Assembly (NCBI RefSeq): GCF_032854445.1
Contig: NC_088305.1
Location: 5,151,606 to 5,215,605 of the forward strand
DNA: 64,000 nucleotides
Direction: 5' to 3'
Source of the DNA: Liolophura sinensis
Taxonomy: Eukaryota > Mollusca > Polyplacophora > Chitonida > Chitonidae
Below, piece after piece: positions 22,400 through 34,079 of this stretch. The notes beneath the pieces are model-generated. The model did no database searches and was not told the origin of the DNA. It saw only the letters and a program-made list of their open reading frames with translations. The position numbers and the translations under genes are program-made. The first letter of the stretch is position 1; each line of letters begins with the position of its first letter.

Positions 22400-22492
22400 C
22401 GATATGGTCTGACTGAAAAATCACATCATTGCCGGCTGAAAATCTCTTTGTCCCTGTCGCTTACACTTCTGATCTCTTCTCGAAGCAAGCAG
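22400..22492 (+). other. INSIG: INSIG exon 1 (5' UTR), start approximate
   Basis: The donor AAGCAG then GTAAGT ends at 22492 and would splice to 23355. There is no long ORF; a short ATG-GTC-TGA near 22404 would be a two-codon uORF if transcribed. The 5' boundary is a guess. Confidence 0.55.
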
Positions 22493-23354
22493 GTAAGTCT
22501 CAGTCGTTGTCTGGTGGGGAATTTGGGACCAGGAAGAAGGCTAACTTTGACATCCAGGTTGAGTTTCGTTTTCTGAAGAATCCAGCTGACCTTTAGCCTT
22601 GAGACTGGAGCCTAGAAATGGCTGCTGTGTTTTGCTGATCTAGGAAGTAAGAAATGTCGGGGATTTTGCCAGCCAAGTCATTATAACTCAGGTGTTATCC
22701 ATCCAGAAAGAGGAAGGTGAAAGGAAATTATTAGGAAAGGCTGTACAAATACCAGAAGAGGCAAATAACCGTGTGTAACTCTTATTTTAGAGGTTAATAT
22801 GGGAACGTTTTTTTTACGTGTGCGTGGCAGTTAACAGATGAAGAAAATTAAAATGTAGGTTTTACGTTTTCACTATTTGAATTATTCGCAGCGTTAGGCT
22901 TGTTTTAATTTATCCTGAAAATGTCACAGGTTTCTATTTTATTTGTTTGTTTGTTATTTTTTCATTTTGGACTATCCTCGAGTAGAGTAGTAATTGGTTT
23001 TCTTTTTAACTTACTGTAGTGAAACATTTGACAAGGGTTTGATATTCTCTTACTTTTGGGTCTTCATAATAAACTCGGTTGACTCTAAACCGGGTTATTT
23101 AAGTCTTTGCCATCAAGCACACTCTCTCACCCAGCTTTGATAATTAACATCTGCCTAAAAAGGAAACCATAAAAAAAAGTGGTATAAGGAAAAGTTCATT
23201 CAGACCTTCATGGTGAAAAATTGGCTTACTTGTCTTCTAACTAAGTGATAGGGCTAAATTAATTAACAGAGCGACAGATGTGTACCTGGATTATTGCTTT
23301 TAACTTGCATGCTTTAGTTTAATACATATCTTTATTTTTATATTGCTTCCTCAG

Positions 23355-23559
23355 GTAGTTATTTCCATGCCCATGATCATGGCCTCAGTAGGGTATTTGG
23401 TCCTGAGGGGCACAGTCCTCTTCTCTGTTGGCGTTTTCTTTGCTCTGGTTCTCAATCTCCTTCAAGTCCAGCGCCAGGTCACATTGTTTCCCCCGGAGGA
23501 GCTGGCTAGCCTTTTCTCATCAGCATGGTGGGTTCCGCCCAGCTGTGGAACTGCTGCAG
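23355..23559 (+). CDS. INSIG: INSIG exon 2 (start codon, TM1)
   Basis: Acceptor TTCCTCAG, 12 nt of 5' UTR, then ATG at 23367; phase 1 at donor GTGGGT. It encodes TM1 and [14 protein letters not shown]. Confidence 0.94.
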
Positions 23560-26500
23560 GTGGGTTCTAATAACCAGATGGAACCTTTGGTTTCATTTTC
23601 AGTCATGTTAGTCTAACAGTATGTTACCTGTAATAAGTGGTCAAAGAGTTTGTGCCATGGAAGCATTCATGGCTATAGTAAATCTAAATTGAGAGGGTAC
23701 ATACGGTGGCAGTGCATTGGGTGCGAAAAACAGATCTTTAGGTTGGTGTTTTTTAATTGCTCAGGGCTGCTTCGATAAGAGTCGGAAGGGACCTTCGTTG
23801 AGTAAGAAATTAACACTGCTAGCATTGAGACTCCAACAATGTTAAGACAGTATAAGAAAAGGAGTTAGGAATCTTTCAGGGCCATTAATCTCTTCAATAT
23901 GCCTGACAAATGAAAAATATATACTAACACACCTTTTCATTCACTAGCACTTTCTTCAGATAAATTTATGCATACAGTTACTGTGAAAATGCTAATGGTA
24001 GTGATTTGTTTGTGTCTCTAAAAATACAGGCTTCATTAAACTTTGCAAATTATTTCTCTACACCTCATAGTTCTGTCAGAATGTCTGAAAATATTGGGCG
24101 CACTGCTGGTTGAAAAGATTGTTAGAATTAGGGTAGATCTTTAATGTCGCAGGATGTTACATGATATATAAAATAGATAACAATACTACCACTCACAAGT
24201 CAAAAGTGAACCACCTGTCAGGATTAAAAAATATGTTGCCTCCCCATTGTTGTAAGAAAGTGAGAAGGTCATAAATTTGCAAGAACACCTCTTATATGAA
24301 CGTTGATGTATAGAACTACATTGTATAGATCTGGCAGACAGCCTATATGTATGTCTGGGTCACCTTGCTGTTAATGCCTATATGTCTAGTATTATATATA
24401 TGTGCATAGAGCTGACCCAACATTATTGCTAGGTCAGAGTTTTGGCAAAAGAACAACAGACACCCAGTGCACCTGTACGGTAGACATTTATGTACGTACT
24501 GTAATTCTTCAACCTTTTCGCATGTTTGGAGGGTATTTATTAAAGCATATTATGAGGCCATTATTTTGTGTTGACTCATGAAATTATACTTTTTGTAAAG
24601 CTCTGAAATTGACCAGCTCAGCCAGTGTAGTTTTGTCTCTAAAATCAAATGAAAAAAGGTGTATAAATTGCACTGGAAGTTGCTCTTTCATGTGCGAGAA
24701 AGTTGAGGAATTTGTGTTTACCCATCTTTGTAGCCCGACCGTGACAAACATCTGGTATAAGGGAAGGTCTGATAATTGCATATTTGCACATAATACAACT
24801 TTTATTTATGTCGTTATGGGTACAGATACTTTTTTATTTACTTAAAAAAATTTAAAAGAAAAAAAAATTTTTTTTTAATGGTTAAGGTTGTTTGATTTGA
24901 GATACTATTCAACAACTGAAATGTAAATGTATTATTTATATTAAAGACATCGGGAGAGGATTCTTCAATTTCTTGCTCTAATCTCCGATAACTTCAGCAT
25001 GCATTAACAGTTACGTAACAAATGCATATTTCAGAAGATAAAGTGAAAAATAGTAATAAGCCAGTCTTTTTTCATTAAGGCAAAGAAAGCACTAAAATGA
25101 AATATAATTCAGAAGAATAGTTTGATATTTTACTGAGTAAAATGGTTTTTAAAACATCAGATTACACAATGGCCTGTTTGTCCCAGAAGTCGTGCGTTTC
25201 AAGGTCCACTCAGCAGAAGCCTTCATAGGCCTATATGCATGTTGAATTATGAAATTTAGCAGTCTGTGTGTGCACCAAGATAAATTTGCAGCATTCCTTG
25301 TTTTCATACGTGATCTCCCATCTTTTGTGATTTCAGCCATTATTGGCCTCTTGTATCCCTGCCTCGACAACAAGTTAGGTGAGGTGCATCGCTACAAGAG
25401 GGAGTGGTCCAGCGTCATGAGATGCGTGGCCGTCTTCGTTGGAATCAACCATGCCAGTGCTGTATCCTTTCCTTTCATGCCAGTGTATGTTGTGATCGTC
25501 ATCACTGTAGTTTAAGGGAGCCAAGGTCTGAGGGGTTAAAACCGCTGTCTTTTGATCGCAGGGTAACACAATTCCTGGTTTCTCGGTCTTGATGACAATA
25601 AGTGGTTGATGATGCTCATGTGACCATTTTCACAAACATTCTAATGTTCATTAAAGACATTTGTCCGTTAGCAAGATCGCATGCAAATCAGGATGTCACA
25701 TGTAAAAAAGTTTGCATGTAACTTGCCAAAAGTTGGTGGTTTATTTACGGTCGCTACAAAGTTTTAAATCCACCAATAATTACTCACTCGCAGAGGTCAG
25801 GCCTTACCTTTCAAAGAAGTTGCTGGCCCGATGGCTCAGGTGGTAGAGCAAATACTGGTAAATAATTCTGTTTCAAAGAATAACTCAGCGTAGTTTAATG
25901 GCTACATCAGCATGATAATATAATAACAGCTAGCTGTCTCATTGTTGAGTCAAACATTTGTAGGATGTTTGTAAACGGTCTGTCTGTTATCTGTGGACGG
26001 GGGCTTGTTTGGTCTACTTTTGTGCTTACTGACATGAATTGGTGATAAAGGGCAGAGATAACCTGTTTTAGTGTGGTGTGAGGCATGTCACCTGATCACA
26101 ACATGTAGGCCAGTGTGATGTGAATGGTTCATGTGAACACATGTAGGTAACTAAGACGATATTTGTTTATATTTTGTGTTTTATTTTCTGTTCAAAACCA
26201 GTCCCATTGATTTTGTATCTGACGTTTAAATTAAAACTTTTGCTTACTATTGGACAATCAGCAACATTGTTGTTTTGATTGTATGTTAACTTCAGGTCAT
26301 TATCATTCTGTCTTACAAACTTGTGAGGAACGAGGACTGTGCTCTATTCAACAACCTCCTCAAAATTACATACATGTACATAAGAACAGGAAGAAAAGTC
26401 CGTAAGTTTGTTTGCGCTATCGTTGATCAAAGAAATGTTACGTACCTTATCATACACTTTCATGACTAGACATGACCATGTTGGTATGTAATTTTTATAG

Positions 26501-29500
26501 AAATTTGTTCTATCTCCTCACCCTGTTCACCTGTTGCATTTAGTCAGAAAGTTGGTCGCAAAGGTCGGTTATTCACTCTGGGCACTCTGGTTTCATTCAA
26601 CCATAAACCTGACTGATGTGCAGGCCTAGAATTTCGAAATTTCTTACAAGAATCCAGTAGGATTCCCAAGGTCAGAAACTTCGAGAATCCAAAGTTCCAA
26701 AAAGTAAATAAAATTATTTACTTGGACAAATGGAATCTGTAAAGAAATCATTAATCCTCAGCCTTTTTCATACCTGAAAGAATAACTTTAGTTTACATCT
26801 AAAGTTTAATGAAATTTGTTAATTGAAATAATTTGACTACATGGGGTAGCCAAACTTTTAGGTTTGTTTTCAGGAGGTGCCGCGAGCCTTTATGTCCAAA
26901 AGTCACAACATCTGCGACAGTTTTGTCTTTGTATAAGTTTTTTTATCTTCTCCCTATGTTTCTGACAGACTAGTATCTGGCAGATTGCCAGCAAAGCCTT
27001 ATCTCCCAAATCATCACACACGAACTTATAATTGTCTCTGTGGTCCCGTTCCCTTTGCAAAAGGCATTTTTGGGATATACAGTTCACTTTTTTCGCCGAA
27101 GACACGTCCATTTTTACTGCAGTGGTTACCAAGAAAGAGACCTGTCCGTTCTCCCAACAGTGCAAGCACACCTTTGCTATTTTTGTAAACACAGGTATAA
27201 CCTCCTGCTTTACTTTATTATTATCATAATGGGGAACGTTAAGCGTAACCTGAGACTTACTGTGTAGTGTATATTTAACACAGACGAGGACTGTTAAATT
27301 GATTTTAAATACTCGTGAGTGCTCGGTGAACACGACTGCAGCAGCAGAGGTTGTCACTGAGACGCTTTTGCCTGCCTTTAAGTGTTAGGAGATTGTGTCT
27401 TGTATCACACACTGCCATTGACCAATATATCAAACTCGACCAACGGAAGTTGAAGCGGGGTGGCCGTCATCGTTTCTGATCGGTGTACATTAAAACTGAA
27501 TTCATCATGGGTTTTTTTGGAACACCTCAGGGGAAATAAGTATACACTTCCTCTGTGCGAGTCCGTGTAAATTTTTGTAGACAAGCATGGCAGGAGTCTT
27601 TGCACAAATCGATTCCCAGATTTGCTTTGAAATTCTAGGCCTGGTATGATACGCATGAAACATTTCTGAGTAGGGTATTAAACATGAATTAGTGAATAAA
27701 TTATCTGCAGTATTGGACATCATCTGATCAGATAGCATGCATTTTGGTGTTTGTGCATGTTTGTTAACACCCAGAATCAAGCTGCAGGCATAGATTAAAC
27801 CAGAATTTGAAATCAGACCGTCTCATTTCCAGTTCTCTTCCACTTTACCCTAGCTCTGCTAGTTTTTTTTTCAGAATATAGCATCTCAAAGACTGAGACA
27901 CTCCCTCGGCTAATGCGTGGAGGGTAATAATTGTTTTTCTGTACGTCAGTAAGTCATTATTACCACTGAACTGTTACCTGTACATTTCCCTTAACTGGCT
28001 CCTCAGAAAATCGACTTTGCTAACAACATGCAGCTGTCCCTGTCACTGGCAGCCATGTCTATAGGCTTGTGGTGGCTGTTTGACAGATCTCGAAGCGGAT
28101 TTGGTCTGGGCGTGGCCATCGCCGTCATAGCAACCTTTGTGACACAGCTTTTAGTTTATAATGGTGTTTACAGGTAAGTCGGTTTTGTCATCGGTGGTGG
28201 TGGCGGCGAAACAGATAAATACTTTTAAAGATCATCGACTACCTTGTACCATTTACCCAAAATGACTTTCGTCCATAAAAGTGCATTTTCATAGGCAAAT
28301 AAATGTATTACAAAATATTAGGCAGACCTTCCCATGTACGGCCGGAGAGGAAACCAACATGAGCTGGACTTGAACACACAGGGTCCCCATTGGTGAAAGG
28401 CTCCTGGGTCATTGTGCCCCGCTGGCCTGCTAACCCCCTTGGTCACGGAGGCCCCTTGTTGCAAATGGTTATCTATATCTAAATTTGCAAGACCTACAGT
28501 CTGCTGTTGTGGAAAATATTTACACACTCTTGCAAAGTGGCGAAAAAAAAAAAAAGAATGTTAGGTTTCTAAGCTGCATGATCAACAATACAAAGAATTG
28601 AATGGTAAATTCTTAGGATATTTTGTGCATACTAATAATGGAGTTCATGACACTAGCCTACATTGTCTGTAAAACTTTTCCTTTCAAACTGATTTCAAGC
28701 TTATAAAGAATGTATTTGTGTCCATGTATTTGTTTGAAAATGTGTGTTTTTTTTTCTTTTCACCAGACCCTGACTATGAACTGTCTTTTTTTTGTTTTCT
28801 TGTTAGGTACACTGAGCCTGATTTCCTTTATGTTCGGTCATGGTTACCGTGTATATTCTTCTCAGGAGGTGTAACAATGGGAAAGATCGGCCGACAGTTA
28901 GCCATGGTAAGTTACATGAAGACATGCTGGACAAAGCAGTTGGGAAAATAAGCCATTGAGATAAAAAATAATTCAGTCTACAAAATTGCCATTTTTGTAT
29001 GTTTCTTTTTAGGGGGGAAGGTGGGTGGGTGTTGATTTATAATTATATATTCTTTTCACTGAATCATAAAATTCCTTTGAAAACACACAAGAATATGTCC
29101 AGGAAACAGTTTATGAAAATGCATCATTGTATGTTACGAAAGATGCATGGGAATTTTCTTCTGCAAATTGTCAGAATTGTCCTACAGTGTTTCGCTTGAT
29201 GGTGTTTTGAAATTCTCTTTATAGAGCATGTTTGAAAACATGTATGATACAGTAAGTGTTCATTGCTTGTCATGCTGGCTTAATCTTTGGTCAAAGGTGG
29301 GAAGGTTTGTCAGCAACCTGCAGATGGTTGTGGGATTCCCCAGGGTCTGCCTCCTTGTCATGATGGCTTCCTCTCTGGTCGTATGTTGTTGTATAAGTAA
29401 AATATTCTTGAGAACATTGTAGAACTCCAATCAAATAAATAAGTAGATAAATAATGAAACATTGCTTGACCCCAAAAATTGGTTCACATGTTAGAGTTTG

Positions 29501-29574
29501 GTAAATGAGAAGACTATGCTTGCTGTTTGTTTTTACAGTATGACACTGATGTAGAAAGGGAGAAAACTGACTGA
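23367..29574 (+). CDS. INSIG: INSIG (insulin-induced gene protein), complete
   Basis: An ER membrane protein with six membrane spans that binds oxysterol, retains the SCAP-SREBP complex in the ER and recruits HMG-CoA reductase for degradation. Coding exons: 23367-23559, 25337-25461, 28007-28173, 28807-28906, 29539-29574; 621 nt, 206 aa plus stop (human INSIG2 is 225 aa, INSIG1 277). Recognition motifs in order: [58 protein letters not shown]-like [67 protein letters not shown] and GKIGRQLAM. Asp132 in FDRSRSG corresponds to the SCAP-contact Asp205 of human INSIG1. The start could be the ATG at 23367, 23373 or 23379. It is divergent from CCDC93, with an SRE-like site in the shared promoter. 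Confidence 0.97.
23940..24120. mobile_element. repeat-G copy in INSIG intron 2
   Basis: AAATTTATGCATACAGTTAC, CTTTGCAAATTATTTCTCTA and TCAGAATGT resemble 5935-6075, the other copy. Confidence 0.5.
24500..24715. mobile_element. MITE-F copy in INSIG intron 2
   Basis: Left end ATTCTTCAACCTTTTCGCAT, right end TGTGCGAGAAAGTTGAGGAA. It is the clearest inverted-repeat pair of the four. Confidence 0.75.
25337..25461 (+). CDS. INSIG: INSIG exon 3
   Basis: Acceptor TGATTTCAG; 125 nt, phase 1 to 0. It encodes [16 protein letters not shown] and [19 protein letters not shown]. Donor GTATCC. Confidence 0.95.
25822..25860 (+). mobile_element. tRNA-like SINE head fragment
   Basis: GGCCCGATGGCTCAGGTGGT then AGAGCA has an A-box form; no B box follows. 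It is a truncated insertion. Confidence 0.45.
26621..27643. mobile_element. 1-kb TIR-bounded element in INSIG intron 3
   Basis: CAGGCCTAGAATTTC at 26621-26635 is inverted exactly at 27629-27643. Target duplications are not clear. The interior holds a 155-codon minus-strand ORF and two shorter overlapping minus-strand ORFs. Confidence 0.55.
26890..27357 (-). CDS. unknown Cys/His-rich ORF, 155 aa, inside the TIR element
   Basis: I do not recognise this protein. It is the longest non-repeat open frame outside the three genes. Cys and His cluster in its second half: CLHC (CxxC), CISQKC (Cx4C), [15 protein letters not shown], and CRRCC near the end, which could be a degenerate zinc-binding arrangement. 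A basic region [12 protein letters not shown] precedes the C terminus. It lies antisense in INSIG intron 3. It may be a captured or decayed transposon gene, or a chance frame. Confidence 0.3.
   Translation of the reverse strand: MTTSAAAVVFTEHSRVFKINLTVLVCVKYTLHSKSQVTLNVPHYDNNKVKQEVIPVFTKIAKVCLHCWENGQVSFLVTTAVKMDVSSAKKVNCISQKCLLQRERDHRDNYKFVCDDLGDKALLAICQILVCQKHREKIKKLIQRQNCRRCCDFWT
28007..28173 (+). CDS. INSIG: INSIG exon 4
   Basis: Acceptor CTCCTCAG; 167 nt, phase 0 to 2. It encodes [18 protein letters not shown], then [14 protein letters not shown] and [11 protein letters not shown]. Donor GTAAGT. Confidence 0.95.
28318..28455 (-). mobile_element. SINE-A 5' half with tRNA-like head
   Basis: The plus strand reads GACCTTCCCATGTACGGCCG to GGTCACGGAGGCCCC, i.e. 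the head GGGGCCTCCGTG on the minus strand. The tail half is absent. Confidence 0.85.
28807..28906 (+). CDS. INSIG: INSIG exon 5
   Basis: Acceptor TTCTTGTTAG; 100 nt, phase 2 to 0. It encodes [20 protein letters not shown] and [12 protein letters not shown]. Donor GTAAGT. Confidence 0.95.
29300..29455 (+). mobile_element. SINE-A 3' half
   Basis: GTCAGCAACCTGCAGATGGT to CCAATCAAATAAATAAGTAG, in INSIG intron 5. Confidence 0.8.
29539..29574 (+). CDS. INSIG: INSIG exon 6 (C terminus and stop)
   Basis: Acceptor [20 protein letters not shown] then TGA at 29572-29574. A short charged cytosolic tail as in other INSIG proteins. Confidence 0.9.
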   Translation, partial: YDTDVEREKTD

Positions 29575-31904
29575 AGCAATTTCCTGGGATATCATCTTAA
29601 TTTGAATGGTATGGGTATTCATTTACCATGCTGGGTTTGAGAGTTTGTATCCGAAACTACAGCTTCATCTGTCGGAATGGTTACACAGTGATCTCAAAGG
29701 TGTGACGGAGTAATGTCCCTTGAATGACGCAGTGATCTCCCCTGATTGCTGGTTGTCATATGAGTATGATAGAATGAGCAGCACAGTGAATGGAATGTCT
29801 GGAGGCATTTGTTGTTGTCTTGCTCAGTACTTCAGTATTACATGTACCACGGACACAGACTGAAAATGTGCAATATTTGCTGGAGCATTGTTTCCAGTGG
29901 TGGTGTGTTTGATGTGAAACAATTTCTAAGAGAGATCAAGGCTTTATAAACTGAAAGACCTTTATGTAATCATATTTGTGTATATGACGGGAAAGAAGAT
30001 GTATGTTTTATCAGCGGATCTCTGACAACATAAGCCTGATGTCAAGTGGATTTGTCCGAAGACTGGAAGATGTTCCTCTAGTTCCAGAAGCTTCTGGTTT
30101 ATCTTTTCTGTCATGGTCCCTAATAAAAATTGTGTGCAGGCTGCATAAATGACTTCAAAAGGCAGATAGAGCTGTCTTATCAACACTGAAAACATTATTT
30201 GCAGTTACCCAGCTCAAAGTCTTCGGCAGAAATTTCGCTATGCAAATGTAAGGAAGTTTGATCTGAAACAGTTATTTGTCATTGCGGTAAACTGGTTCAG
30301 CCTTTTGCCTTGGGACTTAATTTTGGCAAACCTCTGCTAACTGACAATTTGTCTTCATAGAACTGACCGCAGATATTTTGCACTGACTCAGTTTTACTGC
30401 AGCTGATTTATAATTAAATAATCTGGTAAGGTGGTGGAAGAAATCTCTCCACCTGAAGTCTTACAGTGACATTGAACTGTGCTAGGAACAAAGGTGTATC
30501 TGTGGCAAGATGCAATGATATTACATGAACAAGTCTCTGTTAACGTGACTGTTGCTTAGACTGTGTACATTGTAGATTGATTGTAAATATTGTATGGACT
30601 TGTTTCTGACAATGTACAGGCAAGTCTCTTTTTTTTTTTTTTTGTGAACTGTAACCACAAAGTTCTGATGGACGCATCCTTTCAAAGTTGTGATTGAGAT
30701 AGAAGTACATACACATGTGGGCTTTCCCATAGCTACATCTAGCACAGGAAATCAGCCATTGTCACTCATGTGGGTAAAGTTGCACTTGAGTAGTTGGTAA
30801 TGGTAGAATTTACTCTTTAGTAAAAGCTTGGAACTACTTAGATGTGACCTGTTACTAAAGTGTATGTTTAATCAGAGTCTGAGTACAAATCCCCGGATAT
30901 TGGACAAATTCCAGACAAATGAGTGCAGACAAACCTGGCTTAAAATGTCTACCCTGTAACATGAACATCCCCTGAAGTTACAGGAAAAACATGAAGTTGA
31001 CCAAAGAACTATGTTGACAAAAAAAAAGGAAGGGAAAAAACTGTACCGTCTAAAGCAGGGGAATATTTATCAGCAGCCTCTTTGAAACATTTGGGATCAA
31101 GAGTGACAATTTACACGTGCTGATTCCATGGATGGAGGTGTGACTGGGCCTTTGTCAGAGGTGTGCAAAGGGAGATAATACAATGGCAGTGAAGAGTTCT
31201 GCCCTTTGCTAGATTAGACTGAATGATCACATAGATCTAATATAGTAATATACACATAATTATGCAATGGGAAGGTAAGTAGGAATCTGTTAAGCTGCAG
31301 TGGTTTTCTCAAGCTTTGTTTTCTTTCCAAATACACATGTAGCCGGACTGGTATTATTCAGTAATATTTGCTTTTGAAAGAAATACTTATCTGTGAAATA
31401 GAAATACTTATCTGTGAAATAGAAATACTGAGCATAATGTTGTTAAATCTGCTTACCTTGCACATGGTTGTGTATGCTTATTATTCATAGACAGGATACC
31501 TCCTATCCGTATTTCATTTGTGTATGTACTGTAACTGTTAAACACAAAATGCTCATTTTTAACTTGCACTGTACATGGAAATATGAATATTTATTCATTT
31601 CAATTAAAAATTGATCAAATTTAGGTATTATGTATGAAAGAAAGACACAGATGTTTTGTATGAACTGCAGGATGTGTGTGCAGAGGTAAAAATGTTTGAT
31701 ACTATGAACTCTTCAGAGTGATGACCTTGGAAACAGTCACATGGAGATGTCAGCTTAGGTCTCCTTTGTGGTGGCTTGAGCTTAATTTGATACTTGTGTT
31801 TTGAGTTCTTCAAAACGACTGATTGGTTGAACATTTTGATCCCTTTTGTGTATAATGGCATAAAGGTATTTTGACAGTTTTTCTGGTTGACACATTGTGG
31901 CATA

Positions 31905-32180
31905 TTACTTGTGTATGCAGTGGACCCCTGAAATGAGATGGTGTGTGTGCAGTGGACCCCTGAAATGAGATGGTGTGTGTGCAGTGGACCCCTGAAATGA
32001 GATGGTGTGTATGCAGTGGATCCCTGAAATGAGATGGTGTGTATGCAGTGGACCCCTGAAATGAGATGGTGTGTATGCAGTGGATCCCTGAAATGAGATG
32101 GTGTGTATGCAGTGGATCCCTGAAATGAGATGGTGTGTATGCAGTGGATCCCTGAAATGAGATGGTGTGTGTGCAGTGGA
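31905..32180. repeat. 32-bp minisatellite in INSIG 3' UTR, 8 copies
   Basis: The unit CAGTGGACCCCTGAAATGAG then ATGGTGTGTATG is repeated with few changes (GGACCC/GGATCC). If the UTR extends this far it is transcribed. Confidence 0.92.
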
Positions 32181-33182
32181 TACATTCAGAACATTTAACC
32201 TAGAAGTGCTGATAGAGATCAAATATATTGGATGATAGAAACCTTTGCAACTCAACTGACACAGTGAAGAAAATGTCACATTTTATTGGTTACATATGTT
32301 TTCATTTTTCACCCATTTGATACGCCCAAGATCTCTAAAGTCTTGCAGTTTACCAAAAATCTACAATGGCGCTTATCTTTTCACAGAACTTTTGGGAATC
32401 AGTTTGCAAAAACTTCTCCTAAATTTATGTCACCATACATGAATAACTTTTGCCAAAAGAAGTTATTACGAATTTGGATTTACTTAGTTTTATGAAATCG
32501 TAACTGTGACTTTGTATTTTATTTGGTAGAAGACGGTTCCGTTGGGCGGCTTTGATTGCATGATTGACAAAGAAAGAAATTAACTTGCTAGGGAACAGAA
32601 TGTGTGTTTGCATTGTTCTGTGTTAGGTTTGAGGAAACTGCCAAACTGAAGTTCTGTACTTGTATATGTGTGTTTTGTATAGGGAAAAGACGTTTGGGTC
32701 CCAAGGTCAAACTCGGAACACAAAAAAAGATCAGTTCAAAAACAGCAGGTAGTTAGAGGTGCTCAAAATGGTTTGTAATGCCAGGAACATTGGTCTGTAA
32801 AGGGGGTCGAATACTCGGCCACAAATAAGGAAAACTGATTTGTTTTCATCTTGCAGTCTGTGAATTTCCCGTTAAAAGCACTGAATTGTAAGACCTGACG
32901 TTGCAGGATTGTTTCTCTAATAAATACACGCTCTTGACATTGATGTCCAACACTCGTCTCACTCATTACACTCGGTAATGGGAGAAAGGTGAAGGTTGAA
33001 TACACAAGGGCTATAGGATAGTAATGTACTTTTATCATTCTCATTCATGTGTGTCCAATATTTCTCAAATACCAGAGTAACAGTTTGCCCCCTTCGACGA
33101 AAAAGTGATATATAGTACCAATAAATAGCTCATATTTATTTGTTTTACGAGATAAGTGCATATTGGTAATATTCATAATTAA

Positions 33183-33188
33183 AATAAA
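33183..33188 (+). terminator. candidate poly(A) signal AATAAA for INSIG
   Basis: AATAAA followed within 40 bases by a GT-rich stretch (TTTTGTGTTGTATATT). An earlier site at 33120 is also possible, and a short form could use 30122. Confidence 0.4.
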
Positions 33189-33253
33189 AATGTTTTATCA
33201 ACTTGAGTTTTGTGTTGTATATTATTGAAGTGTTTTTGATGGTTGAGTTTAGC

Positions 33254-33274
33254 GGGGTGGGGGGGGGGGGGGGG
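33254..33274. repeat. G tract
   Basis: GGGGTGG followed by an uninterrupted G run to 33274. Potential G-quadruplex; also prone to assembly error. Confidence 0.9.
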
Positions 33275-33424
33275 CTGTTAGGTCTGATGTCTTTGGCGTA
33301 AACACTCCACCCGGACACCTTATGACGAAATTGTGTTATCTATAATAAATACCCACGTAATATATGGCATTGTTGAGAAGGTGTACTGGAAGTTTATCTC
33401 ACTTCTTTTAGGAGATTTGAGGGG

Positions 33425-33695
33425 GTAGGGTGCGAACTCGTTGGCTCAGATGCTTAAACTGCTGGCTAGCTACAAATACCGAGATTCCGACAAATGAGAC
33501 CGCGTGTTTGAATCCAGCTATGGCTGTTTTGACTGCGACATTGTCAGGTGGTATGTCAGTTATATGTACAAAATGTACCTGGTGACGGTCAAGGGTATAT
33601 TGCTGTTTCCTTTCAGTCATACAGTCGCCACGATACGGCTGAAATATTGCCGATGTGGCATTAAGCCATAATCATTCATTCATTCAATCATTCAG
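33425..33695 (+). mobile_element. SINE-C copy (tRNA-derived, full length)
   Basis: Head CTCGTTGGCTCAGATGCTTA, B-box-like GTTTGAATCC, tail GTCGCCACGATACGGCTGAA then ATTGCCGATGTGGCATTAAG and a CATTC repeat. A tail-only copy lies at 52318. Confidence 0.82.
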
Positions 33696-34079
33696 CCATA
33701 AAGCTAATGTTTGAAGGCAGGGATATAATGTGTCCGATTCTGCACCATTCATAGCCATGAACATCCGGGCTCCTCGTAAAGACCCAGAGGTGATAAGTAA
33801 CATGGAGCTAAACGCGCGAAATGTTGATATTTGCCGATTTCTTAATTTTAAAGTACTACAGGGCAAAGAAACTATCATATTCGAAGGTTATGCACATTCT
33901 CATTGCCTTTTCCAGAATATTGTTTTTCGTTAAGTTGTAGTCAAGACCTGTCTTGACTGGGGTTCACATAATGATGGCAATTATCGACCTTGGTGTTTCG
34001 GGTTGGTACCAATGTACATCCATTTGTTTTAGCTCTAGTTTTGTGACACTTTTGGTCTGATTCGTCATTTTCTGTCGAT

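Larger units (their letters stand above)
21428..22400. promoter_or_regulatory. bidirectional promoter region between CCDC93 and INSIG
   Basis: About 1 kb separates the CCDC93 ATG (21427, minus) from the INSIG first exon (ending 22492, plus). The INSIG side is richer in GC and CpG (AAGCGCGGGAGATGGCGCG near 22300). No TATA box is evident on the INSIG side. Transcription starts are not determinable from sequence. Confidence 0.6.
29575..33190 (+). other. INSIG: INSIG 3' UTR, long, end approximate
   Basis: No coding sequence is seen after the stop. The region is unique except for the 32-bp array. Candidate AATAAA signals occur at 30122, 32919, 33120 and 33183; the last two have GT-rich sequence downstream. 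The length is an inference. Confidence 0.5.

Noticed and set aside
31628-32279. HTHHLISG repeat ORFs antisense to INSIG
   Set aside because: They come from the 32-bp minisatellite in the 3' UTR.
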